Shown: positions 42,447 through 53,092, numbered from the stretch's first letter. The stretch is 64,000 nt of DNA from Streptomyces sp. TSRI0107 (GCF_001905845.1 NZ_LIVZ01000007.1:488189-552188), one strand, 5' to 3'. The notes: generated by a model from the sequence alone, not told the origin. Translations and numbers: made by a program.

Positions 42447-43202
42447 ATGGATCTTGGACTGAAGGACCGGGTGTACGTCGTCACCGGGGCCACGCGCGGC
42501 CTCGGCAACGCCTCCGCGCGCGAGCTGGTCGCCGACGGGGCGCGGGTGATCATCACCGGGCGGGACGAGAAGACGGTCGCGGACGCGGCCGACGCGCTGG
42601 GACCGAACGCGGTGGGCGTGGCCGTGGACAACTCCGACCCGGAGGCACCCACCCGGCTGATCGCGACCGCGCGGGAGCGGTTCGGCCGGTTCGACGGCAT
42701 CCTCATCAGCGTCGGCGGGCCCCCGGCCGGTTTCGTGGCCGACAACTCCGACGAGCAGTGGCAGGCCGCGTTCGAGTCGGTGTTCCTGGGCGCGGTGCGG
42801 CTGGCCCGCGCGGCGGCCGCCGAGCTGGACGAGGGCGGTGTCATCGGGTTCGTGCTGTCCGGATCGGTGTACGAGCCGATCGCGGGGCTGACCATCTCCA
42901 ACGGCCTGCGGCCGGGACTCGCGGGCCTGGCCAAGTCGCTGTCGGACGAGCTGGGTCCGCGCGGCATCCGGGTGGTCGGGGTGCTGCCCGGCCGGATCGA
43001 CACCGACCGGGTGCGCGAGCTGGACTCGCTGTCCGCGGACCCGGAGGCGACGCGAGCGGCAGCGGAGTCGCGGATTCCGCTGCGCCGGTACGGCACGCCG
43101 GAGGAGTTCGGGCGGACGGCGGCGTTCCTGCTGTCTCCGGCCGCCTCCTATCTGACGGGTGTGATGGTGCCGGTGGACGGCGGGGCGCGGCACGGGTTCT
43201 GA
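42447..43202 (+). CDS. SDR-family oxidoreductase with altered catalytic motif
   Basis: A 251-residue SDR beginning 5 bp after the GH15 stop. NAD(P) motif TGATRGLG (residues 14-21) and ISVGGPP (in place of NAG) are present. Where most SDRs have Y-x-x-x-K this protein reads TISNGLRPGLAGL, with Tyr replaced by Ser and Lys by Arg. The C-terminal G-V-M-V-P-V-D-G-G is normal. It may be a catalytically altered or binding-only SDR; substrate unknown. It is probably co-transcribed with the GH15 gene. Confidence 0.88.
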   Translation: MDLGLKDRVYVVTGATRGLGNASARELVADGARVIITGRDEKTVADAADALGPNAVGVAVDNSDPEAPTRLIATARERFGRFDGILISVGGPPAGFVADNSDEQWQAAFESVFLGAVRLARAAAAELDEGGVIGFVLSGSVYEPIAGLTISNGLRPGLAGLAKSLSDELGPRGIRVVGVLPGRIDTDRVRELDSLSADPEATRAAAESRIPLRRYGTPEEFGRTAAFLLSPAASYLTGVMVPVDGGARHGF

Positions 43203-43234
43203 GGGCTCTTGGCGGGAGCCGGTCTCCGCCGCTC

Positions 43235-43813
43235 TCAAGTGACCCGTTCCGCGCGGTGCTTGACACCCCGCAGGCGGACCTCCGTCGGCAGGCTCGCCAG
43301 GCCCGCCGAGTCACGGGCGTGGGTCAGGACCCGGTCCGTGAGATGCTCCAGCGTCTCTCCCGGGTCCACGTGGGGTTCCAGCGCCAGGCGCACCCGGGCC
43401 TCGGGGGCCGTACGGCGGCCGGTGAGCTGGACGTGGGCGCCTGTGACGCCGTCCAGGCCGGCCGTCTCGCTCTCCAGGACGTCCTCCAGGGCCCGGCCGC
43501 GCAGCAGGGCGCCCTCGCCGTCGCCGGTGTCGACCAGGACCTCGTTCAGGCGGCGCCGGCGCAGCACCGCGATCAGCCACCACAGGGCGAGCAGCACGAG
43601 GACGGCGAGCGCGGCGAGCACGGCCGGCCACCACCAGTCGGCGTCCCGCCAGCGGGTCCGCTCGGCGGCGGTGAGCAGGACGTCGTGGCGGCTCTGGTGG
43701 ACCCACCAGGAGGGTGGCGGGGCGCCCAGCCCGACGGCGAGGACGGAGCCGCCCAGGGCGACGAGGACGAGGCCGACGAGGCCGAGCAGTACCCGGTTGA
43801 CGGTCCTGAGCAT
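43235..43813 (-). CDS. AmaP-like alkaline-shock membrane anchor protein
   Basis: A 192-residue protein with two N-terminal helices (VLLGLVGLVLVALGGSVLAVGL and WPAVLAALAVLVLLALWWLI) followed by a cytosolic domain (NEVLVDTGDGEGALLRGRAL ... AEARVRLALEPHVDPGETLE). It resembles AmaP, the membrane anchor of Asp23 in Firmicutes. It is the last gene of a five-gene cluster with Asp23 proteins. It starts at ATG 43813, with GGAAGGGGTGACC upstream. Confidence 0.82.
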   Translation of the reverse strand: MLRTVNRVLLGLVGLVLVALGGSVLAVGLGAPPPSWWVHQSRHDVLLTAAERTRWRDADWWWPAVLAALAVLVLLALWWLIAVLRRRRLNEVLVDTGDGEGALLRGRALEDVLESETAGLDGVTGAHVQLTGRRTAPEARVRLALEPHVDPGETLEHLTDRVLTHARDSAGLASLPTEVRLRGVKHRAERVT

Positions 43814-43818
43814 GGTGG

Positions 43819-44463
43819 TCACCCCTTCCTGCCGGGTCGCCGGACGCGCACGGACAGGGCCGGCGGGTGGGCGAGTCCCAGCCCCGCGAGCGCGTCGCCG
43901 AGCACGGCGTCCAGGTCGGCGCGTACGTCGTCCAGTTCGCGGAAGTGGGACACCGCGCGGACGGTGGCCTTGCGGCGGCGCACCTTCGCCCGTGCCGACT
44001 GCACGCCCGCCACCTCCATGGCCCGGTCGCGCAGCACGGTCGCGGCGGCCGGCCGGTGCAGTGCCGCGCGGACGTCCGGTCGGGTGCCGCGCATCGGCAG
44101 CAGGGCGCGCAGGCCGGGCGTGACGGCCAGGACGACGAGCCAGAGGCCGAGGGCCGCGGCGACGCCGGCGCCGGTGAGGACCCAGGGGTCGTCCAGGGGC
44201 CGTTCGGCGAGTTGCCGGGCCAGTTCGCGGCGCCAGCGCATGGCCGGCCGGTCGGCACGTACGGCGGCGATGTCGTAGAGGAAGAGGCCCGACACGCCGA
44301 GCAGGAGGGCGGCGACGATGCCCGCGGGCACGCGGCGCGCGGACCAGAAGCGCCGGCCGGCGCTCTTGGCGGGCGGGGCGGGCTCGGGGCCCGGGGCCCG
44401 TTCCGCCTTCTCCAGGACCGGCATCCGCTGTGTGGTGCCGTCGGAGCCGTGGGGTTCGCTCAT
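43819..44463 (-). CDS. DUF6286-type membrane protein of the Asp23 cluster
   Basis: A 214-residue protein: ~45 disordered residues, two helices (AGIVAALLLGVSGLFLYDIA and LTGAGVAAALGLWLVVLAVT) and a cytosolic domain with repeated basic segments (RGTRPDVRAALHRPAAATVL). It is specific to actinobacterial Asp23 clusters. It overlaps the preceding Asp23-like gene by 4 bp and precedes AmaP by 5 bp. Function unknown; perhaps a second anchor. Confidence 0.78.
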   Translation of the reverse strand: MSEPHGSDGTTQRMPVLEKAERAPGPEPAPPAKSAGRRFWSARRVPAGIVAALLLGVSGLFLYDIAAVRADRPAMRWRRELARQLAERPLDDPWVLTGAGVAAALGLWLVVLAVTPGLRALLPMRGTRPDVRAALHRPAAATVLRDRAMEVAGVQSARAKVRRRKATVRAVSHFRELDDVRADLDAVLGDALAGLGLAHPPALSVRVRRPGRKG

Positions 44464-44843
44464 CGCGTCCTCCCCCGTGCCGCGCCGAGCGCCTTCGGCA
44501 GGTGCAGGCGTTCCACCTGGACGGCGACCTCCGGCACCTCGAATCCCACCAGCGTGCCCACCCGTTCGGCGACCCGGCGTCGTACCGCGCGGCAGCGGGA
44601 GCCGATGTCGGCGGGGTAGCCGAGTTCGAGGTGGATGCGGATCCGCGCGGCGTCGTGGTGGACGGCCACGTTCGCGTGCGGCGGCGCCGCCTCGGCGGGC
44701 ACCGCGCCGAGCGCCTCGCGTGCCGCCTGGGCGGCGATCTTCGCGACGACGCGGTCGGCGATCCGCGTGGCACCGCGTTCGCCCGGCGGTGGGGCGCCGA
44801 GGGGTCGGGGGATCTCACCGGCGCCGCTGTTCACCGGCGTCAC
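44460..44843 (-). CDS. Asp23/Gls24-family protein (second copy)
   Basis: A 127-residue protein. The Asp23 core reads RIADRVVAKIAAQAAREAL, then HHDAARIRIHLELGYPADI and VGFEVPEVAVQVERLHLP. It is shorter and more divergent than the first copy. GTG start. It overlaps both neighbours by 4 bp (GTGA/ATGA), so translation is coupled. Confidence 0.85.
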   Translation of the reverse strand: MTPVNSGAGEIPRPLGAPPPGERGATRIADRVVAKIAAQAAREALGAVPAEAAPPHANVAVHHDAARIRIHLELGYPADIGSRCRAVRRRVAERVGTLVGFEVPEVAVQVERLHLPKALGAARGRTR

Positions 44844-45025
44844 CCCTGCCGGCTGCCGCGCGGCCGGAAGAAGTCGCGCAGGTCCATGTCTCCCTCGAGG
44901 AGCCGGCCTACGACGAACCCGACGGCGCCCAGTGCGGCCACCAGCAGGAACGCGCCGAAACCGCCGAAGTACCCGGCGAAGCCCAGCGCCATCCCGGCGA
45001 TCATTCCGGCCACGGCCATGTTCAT
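44840..45025 (-). CDS. Small two-helix membrane protein of the Asp23 cluster
   Basis: A 61-residue protein, MNMAVAGMIAGMALGFAGYF then GGFGAFLLVAALGAVGFVVG, and a charged tail. This is the DUF2273-like small protein common in Asp23 operons. It starts 19 bp after the first Asp23 gene. Confidence 0.8.
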   Translation of the reverse strand: MNMAVAGMIAGMALGFAGYFGGFGAFLLVAALGAVGFVVGRLLEGDMDLRDFFRPRGSRQG

Positions 45026-45044
45026 CCTGTGCTCCTCCGGTGCG

Positions 45045-45533
45045 TCACTGCAGCCTTGGCTCCGGCTGTTCCTCTTCCTCTTCGTCCGGCAGCTTCACGT
45101 CGCTGACCGCGATGTTCACCTCCACGACCTCCAGGCCGGTCATCCGCTCCACGGCCGCGATGACGTTCTCGCGGACATCGCGGGCGACGTCGGCGATCGA
45201 GACGCCGTAGTCGATGACGATCTCCAGGTCGAGTGCGGTCTGCTTCTCGCCGACCTCGGCCTTGACGCCGCGGGTCACCGATTTGGTCCCGCCGGGTACC
45301 CGGTCGCGTACGGCGCCGATGGTGCGGCTGAGGCCGCTGCCCATGGCGTGCACGCCGACGACGTCCCGGGTGGCGAGCCCGGCGATCTTCTCCACCACGC
45401 CGTCGGCGATGGTGGTGCGCCCCCTGGTGCCGGGGTCTCCCCCGCCGCGCCGGGTGGCCTTGTGGGTCTGCACGGGCGAGTCGGTCCCGCCCTCCGGGGT
45501 CTGCGTCCTGTTCCGGTCCGTCATGTCGGTCAT
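45045..45533 (-). CDS. Asp23/Gls24-family envelope stress protein (first copy)
   Basis: A 162-residue protein. ~35 polar residues precede an Asp23 domain: TTIADGVVEKIAGLATRDVV, GVHAMG, VTRGVKAEVGEKQTALDLEI and VIDYGVSIADVARDVRENVI. It ends in an acidic tail (PDEEEEEQPEP). In Staphylococcus Asp23 sits at the membrane through AmaP and responds to envelope/alkaline stress. The ATG at 45533 has AAGGGA upstream. First gene of the cluster. Confidence 0.93.
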   Translation of the reverse strand: MTDMTDRNRTQTPEGGTDSPVQTHKATRRGGGDPGTRGRTTIADGVVEKIAGLATRDVVGVHAMGSGLSRTIGAVRDRVPGGTKSVTRGVKAEVGEKQTALDLEIVIDYGVSIADVARDVRENVIAAVERMTGLEVVEVNIAVSDVKLPDEEEEEQPEPRLQ

Positions 45534-45623
45534 CGCCGTACGTCCCTTTCGGTTCGTCACCCCCTGCGACAACGGTAAGCGCGGTTGCTCGGTCGCGCGC
45601 CAGGAATGAGGCAGGCTGGAGCA

Positions 45624-46382
45624 ATGACGACGGCGGACCGGTGGACGCGGGCGGTGCGGGATCAGCTGGGGCTCGGCAGGATCCTGCCGCTGGGTGACGC
45701 GCGTGATGGGGCTTGGATCGCGGAGGCCGCGGCGCGCGCGGTGCTGTGGCGCGCGGCGGACGAGGTGACGGGGGTGCGGCTGGGCGCGTTGCGGATCGCG
45801 CTGGCCGACCCGGACCACACCTACGACCCGGCCGTGCCGGCGCCGCCGAGCGCGCTGCCGCCGGGCCCGCTGCGGCTGACGGCGGAGTTCGCGGCCTGGG
45901 CGGCGGCGCCGCTCCCGGAGTCCGCGGCGCGGGTGCGCGCGGCCCTGCTGGAAGCGTCGGCGCGGCGGCTGGGACTGCGGGTCGCGGAGGTCGATCTGCG
46001 GGTGACGGACCTGCTGGACGAGGAGCGGGAGCCGGCCGTCGTACGGCCGCCGGAGCCGCCGGACGCGCGGGAGGCGGCGGGCGGCGACGAGGCGCGGGTC
46101 GCTGACCTGGTGCTGTCCGTGCCGGGCGTGGCGCGGTTGACCGGCACGCTGGGCGGTGCGGGCCGGGCGGTGCACGTCGAGGAACGGGCGGTGGGCGCCG
46201 GGGAGGGACCGGACGCGGCCGGGGCGGCGCCGCACGCGTTGCCGCGGCGGCACGTCCGGCTGGAGGTCGCCCTGCGTGCGGACCACCGGGCCGTGGACGT
46301 GGCCCGGGAGGTCCGCGCGCGGGTGGGTGAGGCGCTGCCGGATCACCCGTCGGTGGCCGTGCTGGTCACCTCGGTGGGCTGA
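45624..46382 (+). CDS. Asp23-cluster-associated protein with two Asp23-like halves
   Basis: A 252-residue protein from ATG 45624 (GGAG 5 nt upstream). Both halves repeat the Asp23-type alternation of beta strands and helix: LGALRIALADPDHTYDPAVP...LGLRVAEVDLRVTDLLDE and the later VRLEVALRADHRAVDVAREV, RARVGEALPDHPSVAVLVTS. It is divergent from the Asp23 operon with a 90-bp gap. I do not know a function. Confidence 0.65.
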   Translation: MTTADRWTRAVRDQLGLGRILPLGDARDGAWIAEAAARAVLWRAADEVTGVRLGALRIALADPDHTYDPAVPAPPSALPPGPLRLTAEFAAWAAAPLPESAARVRAALLEASARRLGLRVAEVDLRVTDLLDEEREPAVVRPPEPPDAREAAGGDEARVADLVLSVPGVARLTGTLGGAGRAVHVEERAVGAGEGPDAAGAAPHALPRRHVRLEVALRADHRAVDVAREVRARVGEALPDHPSVAVLVTSVG

Positions 46383-46402
46383 CCGGCGGCGTGCCGGGGT
46401 GG

Positions 46403-47206
46403 TCAGTCGCCGATCCCGGCCAGGTCGCGCAGCCGGCGGGCCTGGGCCTGGCGCTCGGCGGCGCGCTGCTCCTCGTAGGTGCGGTCCTGGGCGCCACGCA
46501 GCAGCGCCTTGGTCTCGACGACGGCGTCGCGCGGCGCGGCCAGCAGGGCGGCGGCCAGGTCGCGTACGGCGCCGTCGAGCTGGTCTCCGGGCACGGCGAC
46601 GTTCGCGAGTCCGGTGGTGACGGCCTCCTCGGCGTGGACGAACCGTCCGGTGGCGCAGATCTCCAGCGCGCGGGCGTACCCGACGAGGCTCACCAGCGGA
46701 TGGGTGCCGGTGAGGTCGGGGACGAGTCCCAGGCTGGTCTCACGCATGGCGAACTGCACGTCGTCGGCGACGACGCGCAGGTCGCAGGCGAGCGCCAGCT
46801 GGAATCCGGCGCCGATGGCATGCCCCTGGACGGCGGCGATGGACACGAGGTCGCTGCGCCGCCACCAGGTGAACGCCTCCTGGTACTCGGCGATGGTGGC
46901 GTCCAGTTCGGCGTCGCCGCCGCGCGCGAGGTCGATGAACGACGGCTCGCCGTCGAAGCCCTCGGGCGTGAACGCCTGCCGGTCGAGTCCGGCCGAGAAC
47001 GACTTGCCCTCGGCGCGCAGCACGACCACGCGGACGGTGCCCGGCAGCAGCCGGCCCGCCTCGGCCAGCGCCCGCCACAGAGCGGGGCTCTGCGCATTGC
47101 GCTTGGCCGGGTTGGTCAGCGTCACCGTGGCGAGCGCGTCGTCGACGGTGAGCCGTACGCCGTCCTTGTCGAGTACCGGGTCGATTACCGGGTCGAGCGA
47201 AGCCAT
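46403..47206 (-). CDS. Enoyl-CoA hydratase/isomerase family protein
   Basis: A 267-residue crotonase-fold protein. ATG 47206 has GGAGG upstream. Oxyanion-hole segments are EGKSFSAGLDRQAF and VQGHAIGAGFQLALACDLRV; the C-terminal helix region follows. It likely hydrates an enoyl-CoA or performs a related crotonase reaction; the catalytic Glu pair is not clear by eye (ETSLGLVPDLTGTHPL), so another crotonase reaction is possible. Confidence 0.9.
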   Translation of the reverse strand: MASLDPVIDPVLDKDGVRLTVDDALATVTLTNPAKRNAQSPALWRALAEAGRLLPGTVRVVVLRAEGKSFSAGLDRQAFTPEGFDGEPSFIDLARGGDAELDATIAEYQEAFTWWRRSDLVSIAAVQGHAIGAGFQLALACDLRVVADDVQFAMRETSLGLVPDLTGTHPLVSLVGYARALEICATGRFVHAEEAVTTGLANVAVPGDQLDGAVRDLAAALLAAPRDAVVETKALLRGAQDRTYEEQRAAERQAQARRLRDLAGIGD

Positions 47207-47342
47207 GGGGCGCCTCCGATGGGTGCGGTCATCGCGAGTGCCGTCTGCGGGCACTCCTAAGTGACTGCACAGTAACCACCCGGCCGATCAGCCGACCGAC
47301 CGGGTGGCCACCATCGAAGCCGTGGGGCCACCCGGGGGCTGG

Positions 47343-47564
47343 TCAGGCCGACGTGGCCTTCTTGCCCCGGGTCGCCCCGCCACGCCCACGGAGCGTGACG
47401 CCCGACTCGCTGAGCATGCGGTGCACGAAGCCATACGAGCGGCCGGTCTCCTCGGCCAACGCCCGGATGCTCGCACCGGCGTCGTACTTCTTCTTCAGGT
47501 CTGCCGCGAGCTTGTCGCGCGCGGCGCCGGTCACCCGGCTGCCCTTCTTCAGAGTCTCGGCCAC
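47343..47564 (-). CDS. Small basic helix-turn-helix protein
   Basis: A 73-residue protein. The GTG at 47564 has a perfect GAGGAGG 7 nt upstream, so I prefer it to the longer ATG reading at 47609. The opening is MAETLKKGSRVTGAARDKLA. The HTH follows: KYDAGASIRALAEETGRSYG and FVHRMLSESGVTLRGRGG. It ends with a Lys/Arg-rich tail. It is a conserved actinobacterial DNA-binding protein; target unknown. Confidence 0.85.
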   Translation of the reverse strand: MAETLKKGSRVTGAARDKLAADLKKKYDAGASIRALAEETGRSYGFVHRMLSESGVTLRGRGGATRGKKATSA

Positions 47565-47765
47565 CCGTGCCTCCTCATGGGAAGTGCGCTCTGGTCTCCT
47601 CATGATCACCCCTCTGGGGCTTCATGGCCACCCATTCGGCAAGGTCCGTAGATGAGGGTTTTGACGACGGGAGCACATCCCCACAAGCGGAATCGACTGT
47701 TCCACGTGATGGACGGCATACGTCCGAACGGGTTGTTCCGCGAAATTCCAGGTCAGGGACGCGAG

Positions 47766-47800
47766 GCGGCCGACCCCTTGTCGACAAAGGAGTCGGCCGC
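47766..47800 (-). terminator. 35-nt near-perfect palindrome: probable ABC-F terminator
   Basis: GCGGCCGAC (47766-47774) and GTCGGCCGC (47792-47800) flank a near-palindromic CCCTTGTCGACAAAGG. It lies about 100 bp beyond the ABC-F stop. The 335-bp gap 47565-47899 contains no other gene visible to me. Confidence 0.6.
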
Positions 47801-47899
47801 GAAATCGGTGTAGGACACACCCTGGGGTGAGGAGATCTCACACAGATGATGGATCACGGCTGGGCCGAATGATCCATACGCGGTGGATCACACTCTCGA

Positions 47900-49498
<1,599 letters not shown>

Positions 49499-49787
49499 GG
49501 ACAGACTCCAGGGCGGATGGTGGGCGGGACGGGGGGCTTCGGGACGTTCCCGCCGTCTAATGCGCGAGGAGAATGGCCATGGGGCCAGTCTAACGGGGTG
49601 GTGCAAGCACTTTTTCTGCGTCCGGGTGTTCGATCTCGGGCCGGGAAGATCGTTGTCCAGGGGCTGCCGGCATGCGGCGACACGCCCCGGGCCGTTGTCA
49701 GTGGTGGCTGCAAGACTGGATTGCGCGGTGGGCCCCGGTGGCGGGGTCCCGGCGCGGGCCGGTGTCGAGCACGAGGGAGTGATCGGT

Positions 49788-50201
49788 ATGGCGGGCACGG
49801 ACAACGGACGTCCGAGCATCTTCCCGGCGTTGTCGTACGCGGACGCGAAAGCGGCGATCCGGCAGCTCACGGAGGCCCTGGGCTTCACCGAGCTGACGGT
49901 GTACGAGGGTGAGGACGGCGTGGTGCTGCACGCGGAGCTGGTGCAGGGCAACGGCGCGGTGATGCTCGGCTCGAAGGGCCGCGGCGGCGTCTTCGACACG
50001 GCGATGAAGGGCTCAGGCCCGGCCGGGGCGTACATCGTCGTGGACGACGTCGACGCACACCACCGGCAGGCCGTGGACCACGGCGTGGAGATCCTGATGC
50101 CCCCGACGGACCAGGAACACGGCTCCCGGGACTACATGGCCAGGGACCTCGAGGGCAACGTCTGGACGTTCGGCACGTACGCCCCGCAGATACGCCCCTG
50201 A
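49788..50201 (+). CDS. VOC-family (glyoxalase-like) protein
   Basis: A 137-residue protein. ATG 49788 has AGGGAG 8 nt upstream. One glyoxalase/bleomycin-resistance fold: FPALSYADAKAAIRQLTEAL, HAELVQGNGAVMLGSKGRGG, VDDVDAHHRQAVDHGVEILM and the metal-ligand-like tail GSRDYMARDLEGNVWTFGTY. Specific function not predictable. The 289-bp gap before it (49499-49787) holds nothing else that I recognise. Confidence 0.85.
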   Translation: MAGTDNGRPSIFPALSYADAKAAIRQLTEALGFTELTVYEGEDGVVLHAELVQGNGAVMLGSKGRGGVFDTAMKGSGPAGAYIVVDDVDAHHRQAVDHGVEILMPPTDQEHGSRDYMARDLEGNVWTFGTYAPQIRP

Positions 50202-50240
50202 GCCGCCGCGGCGCCCGGGCCCGCGCGCCCCGGCGGCGCC

Positions 50241-51662
50241 TCAGCTCCCCCCGGTGTGCACCTGGAAGGCGGCGCGGCGCACGGCCTTGGCCAGCGCGGG
50301 GTCCGGGTGGGCCGCCGCGAGCGCGACGAGGACCTGCACGGTGCGCGGATGACCGACGGCGCGCACCTCGTCGAGCAGGGCGGGCACGGTCGGCTGCACC
50401 GCGGACTCCAGGTGCCGCACCAGCATCGGCGCCTCGCCGTGGTCGGCGACCGCCGCGGCGGTGTCGACCCACAGCCAGGTGGCCTCGTCCCGGGTCAGCA
50501 CCTCATGGGCGTCCTCGGGGTCGGTGCCCTCCTGCTCGGCGAGCCACAGCAGGGCGTAGGGCCGCAGCGTCGGCTCGTCCACCACGAGGCGCACATCGGG
50601 CTCGGCGGGGGCGCCGACGACCCGCAGCGCCTCGAAGGCGAGCCCGCGCAGCAGCGCGTCGTCGCCCCGTGCGGCGTCGAGGAGCTCGGTGACCGCGCTC
50701 CCGACGGGGCGGGCGGCGAGCCAGGCCCGGTACTCGGCGCGGGCCGCGTTGGGCCGCAGCTGGGCGCAGCCGCGCAACATGTCCTCGGCGGCGGCCTCGA
50801 TGTTGCCGGCGGGGCTCTGCGCGGCGACGCAGATCTGCTCCAGCTTGACCCAGACCGCCCAGCTGCCCAGCGGGGTGAGGGTCGCCTGGTCGTCGGCGCA
50901 GGTGAGGGCGCCGACGGAGGCGAGGGCGTGCAGGGCCCAGTCGAGCAGCGGGGCGAGTTCGGCGTCGGCCGGGGCGGCGGGCTGCGCGAGGCCGGCGACG
51001 GGCCGCGCGGGTTCGCGCTGGGGGCCGTACGGCACTTCGCAGCGCTCGGTGCGCAGTTCCCGCACCCGCTGCTGGAGCAGGTCGAGCAGCTGCTCGACGG
51101 GGACGGGCCCGGCGGACAGCTGGAGGAAGGAGAGCACCTGCGGCATGGCCGAGACGACCTCGGCGACGGCGGCGGGCTCGTGGTCGACGGGCTCCGGGTA
51201 GGCGAGCGACCAGGCGTCGAAGAGGGCGACCCAGCCGCGCAGTACGGCGCTGTCGTCGCGGTGCCAGGCGCGCAGCCGCCAGCCGGGGCGGGCGCTGTCG
51301 CCGTGCACCTCGACGAGGCCGGCCAGCCGGGCGGTGTCCCAGTCGGCGCGGACCTGCGACGGCGTCAGGCCCAGCTCCAGGGCCGCCCGTTCGGCGGTCG
51401 CGTCGGTGAGGGTGGCCTTGCCGTCGGCGGTCGCGCCGGCTCTGCCGGGGCGCAGGGCGGTGTCGGCCCAGCGGGCGACACGGGCGGCACCGGCCAGTCT
51501 TGAGCGTGCCATTCCGGCCAGCTCCGCGGGGGCCGGGGTGCCCTCCGGCGGGCGCGGGGCGGGGCGGCGCGCGGGCCGCTGGTTCATCGCTCGGGGGGCG
51601 GCGGCCAGGGGTCGCGGGCGGACGAGTCGAAGCCTGGAGTCGCGCGGGATACGGGACGTCAC
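50241..51662 (-). CDS. Conserved actinobacterial protein of unknown function
   Basis: A 473-residue soluble protein from GTG 51662 (MTSRIPRDSRLRLVRPRPLA); the ATG at 51587 is an alternative. About 60 residues of Arg/Pro-rich disorder precede a winged-helix-like segment (ATLTDATAERAALELGLTPS), helical repeats and a C-terminal HEAT-like alternation (LLRHLESAVQPTVPALLDEV). I do not recognise a named domain. It lies between VOC and hydrolase genes without overlap. Confidence 0.75.
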   Translation of the reverse strand: MTSRIPRDSRLRLVRPRPLAAAPRAMNQRPARRPAPRPPEGTPAPAELAGMARSRLAGAARVARWADTALRPGRAGATADGKATLTDATAERAALELGLTPSQVRADWDTARLAGLVEVHGDSARPGWRLRAWHRDDSAVLRGWVALFDAWSLAYPEPVDHEPAAVAEVVSAMPQVLSFLQLSAGPVPVEQLLDLLQQRVRELRTERCEVPYGPQREPARPVAGLAQPAAPADAELAPLLDWALHALASVGALTCADDQATLTPLGSWAVWVKLEQICVAAQSPAGNIEAAAEDMLRGCAQLRPNAARAEYRAWLAARPVGSAVTELLDAARGDDALLRGLAFEALRVVGAPAEPDVRLVVDEPTLRPYALLWLAEQEGTDPEDAHEVLTRDEATWLWVDTAAAVADHGEAPMLVRHLESAVQPTVPALLDEVRAVGHPRTVQVLVALAAAHPDPALAKAVRRAAFQVHTGGS

Positions 51663-51877
51663 GGGTGCAGTCTTCCGGTTGACGGTCCGAAAACCCAAAC
51701 GGAATGTCACCGCGGGCGACGGGACTGGCCAAGGGAGGGGGTTCGGCAGGGGCCCGAAGGCCATGAACCGGACAGTGGTACGACGCTAAACGGAATCGCC
51801 GCGACCGGATGAGGAGCGGGCGGGGAGCGGGTGTGTTCGAAACGGATGTACGCGGGAAGGCGCCAGGGCCCACGGGC

Positions 51878-53005
51878 TCACATGAAGGGCGTGAGGAAGC
51901 GCCTCAGGGCCTCCTCGTAGGCCTCGGGGTCGGCGTTCCACATGGCGCCGTGCGGGGCCTGCGGGACCGTGTGCAGGGCGACCAGGCCCGGGCGGCGCGC
52001 GGCCAGGCGGCGGGAGAACACCCAGGGGGCCACCGTGTCGTCCGGGCCGTGGAAGAGCAGGACCGGGACGTCGAGCCGGCCGGCCTGGGCGGCGTCGTCG
52101 GCGTGGTCGCCGAGCAGCCCGGTGCGGCCCTGCGCGGCGCGCACCGCGAGCGGCAGCAGCGCACCCGGGGTGCGGCGCGCGGACGCGAGGGCGCGCAGCG
52201 TGGACTCCCAGTGCAGCACCGGCGAGTCCAGCACCAGTCCGGCGATCCGGTCGCGCACGGCGGAGTGGGCGGCGGCCCGCAGGGCCATGGTGGCGCCGGT
52301 GGACCAGCCGTACACGACGACGCGTCGGGCGCCGTACCGGGTGGCGTAGCGGATCGCGGCGTCCAGGTCGCGCCACTCGCTCTCGCCGAGGTGGTTCAGG
52401 CCGTCGGCGGGGCGGGGCGCGCCGAGGTCGCCGCGGTAGGCGAGGTCGAGCACCGGGAAGCGCTGGCGGTGCAGGAACCCCATGACGTTCATGGGGTGCT
52501 CCCGGGTGGCGCCGAGGCCGTGCACGGTGATGACCCAGGTGTCGCGGGCGCCGGGCACGAACCAGGCGGGCAGGGCGCCGAGTTCGCCGGGGACGTCGAC
52601 GTCGGCGTGTTCCAGGCCGAGGGCGGCGTGCGGGTCGCCGATGTACGCGTTCGGGGTGAGCCAGACCTTGTCGCCGGGCTCCAGGGTGCCGTGGGTGACG
52701 CGGTGCAGCCTCCGGACGACGGTGTCGGCGGTGTGCGGGGCGGATTCGAGGACCGGCCCGACGACCGCGTGCAGCCCGTCGCCGGCCAGGCCGTACGTGC
52801 CGGGGCGCAGCGAGGCGAGGTCCCGGGTGAGGACGATCTGCCCCGCGGCCGTGCCGTGCACGGTGAGCCGGGGTTCGGTGGGCAGCGGGCGGCCCGGTGG
52901 CGCCTTGAGCGCGGCATCGCTGGCGAACCGGCCGGCGGCCACCGCGGCGGCACCGGCGACTGTCATGGCGGTGACGGCAGCGGCCGTCGCTTTGACAGGG
53001 CGCAC
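51878..53005 (-). CDS. Alpha/beta hydrolase with N-terminal export or anchor segment
   Basis: A 375-residue protein. The N-terminus (MRPVKATAAAVTAMTVAGAA...AAVAAGRFASD) is a signal peptide or membrane anchor. The hydrolase core has nucleophile Ser235 in VYGWSTGAT, VLDLAYRGDLG, DSPVLHW, HGPDDTVAPW (acid) and PHGAMW (His). The presence of TWVITVHGLG suggests a lipase/esterase or peptidase. The substrate is unknown. It starts at GTG 53005. Confidence 0.9.
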   Translation of the reverse strand: MRPVKATAAAVTAMTVAGAAAVAAGRFASDAALKAPPGRPLPTEPRLTVHGTAAGQIVLTRDLASLRPGTYGLAGDGLHAVVGPVLESAPHTADTVVRRLHRVTHGTLEPGDKVWLTPNAYIGDPHAALGLEHADVDVPGELGALPAWFVPGARDTWVITVHGLGATREHPMNVMGFLHRQRFPVLDLAYRGDLGAPRPADGLNHLGESEWRDLDAAIRYATRYGARRVVVYGWSTGATMALRAAAHSAVRDRIAGLVLDSPVLHWESTLRALASARRTPGALLPLAVRAAQGRTGLLGDHADDAAQAGRLDVPVLLFHGPDDTVAPWVFSRRLAARRPGLVALHTVPQAPHGAMWNADPEAYEEALRRFLTPFM

Positions 53006-53092
53006 GGATCCAGTGTCCGGGCGGAGGCGGCGCCCGGCCAGTGGGCGGACGGGTTCCGTGTCCGCGTCAGCCCCGCCCGCGCCCCCGCGACC

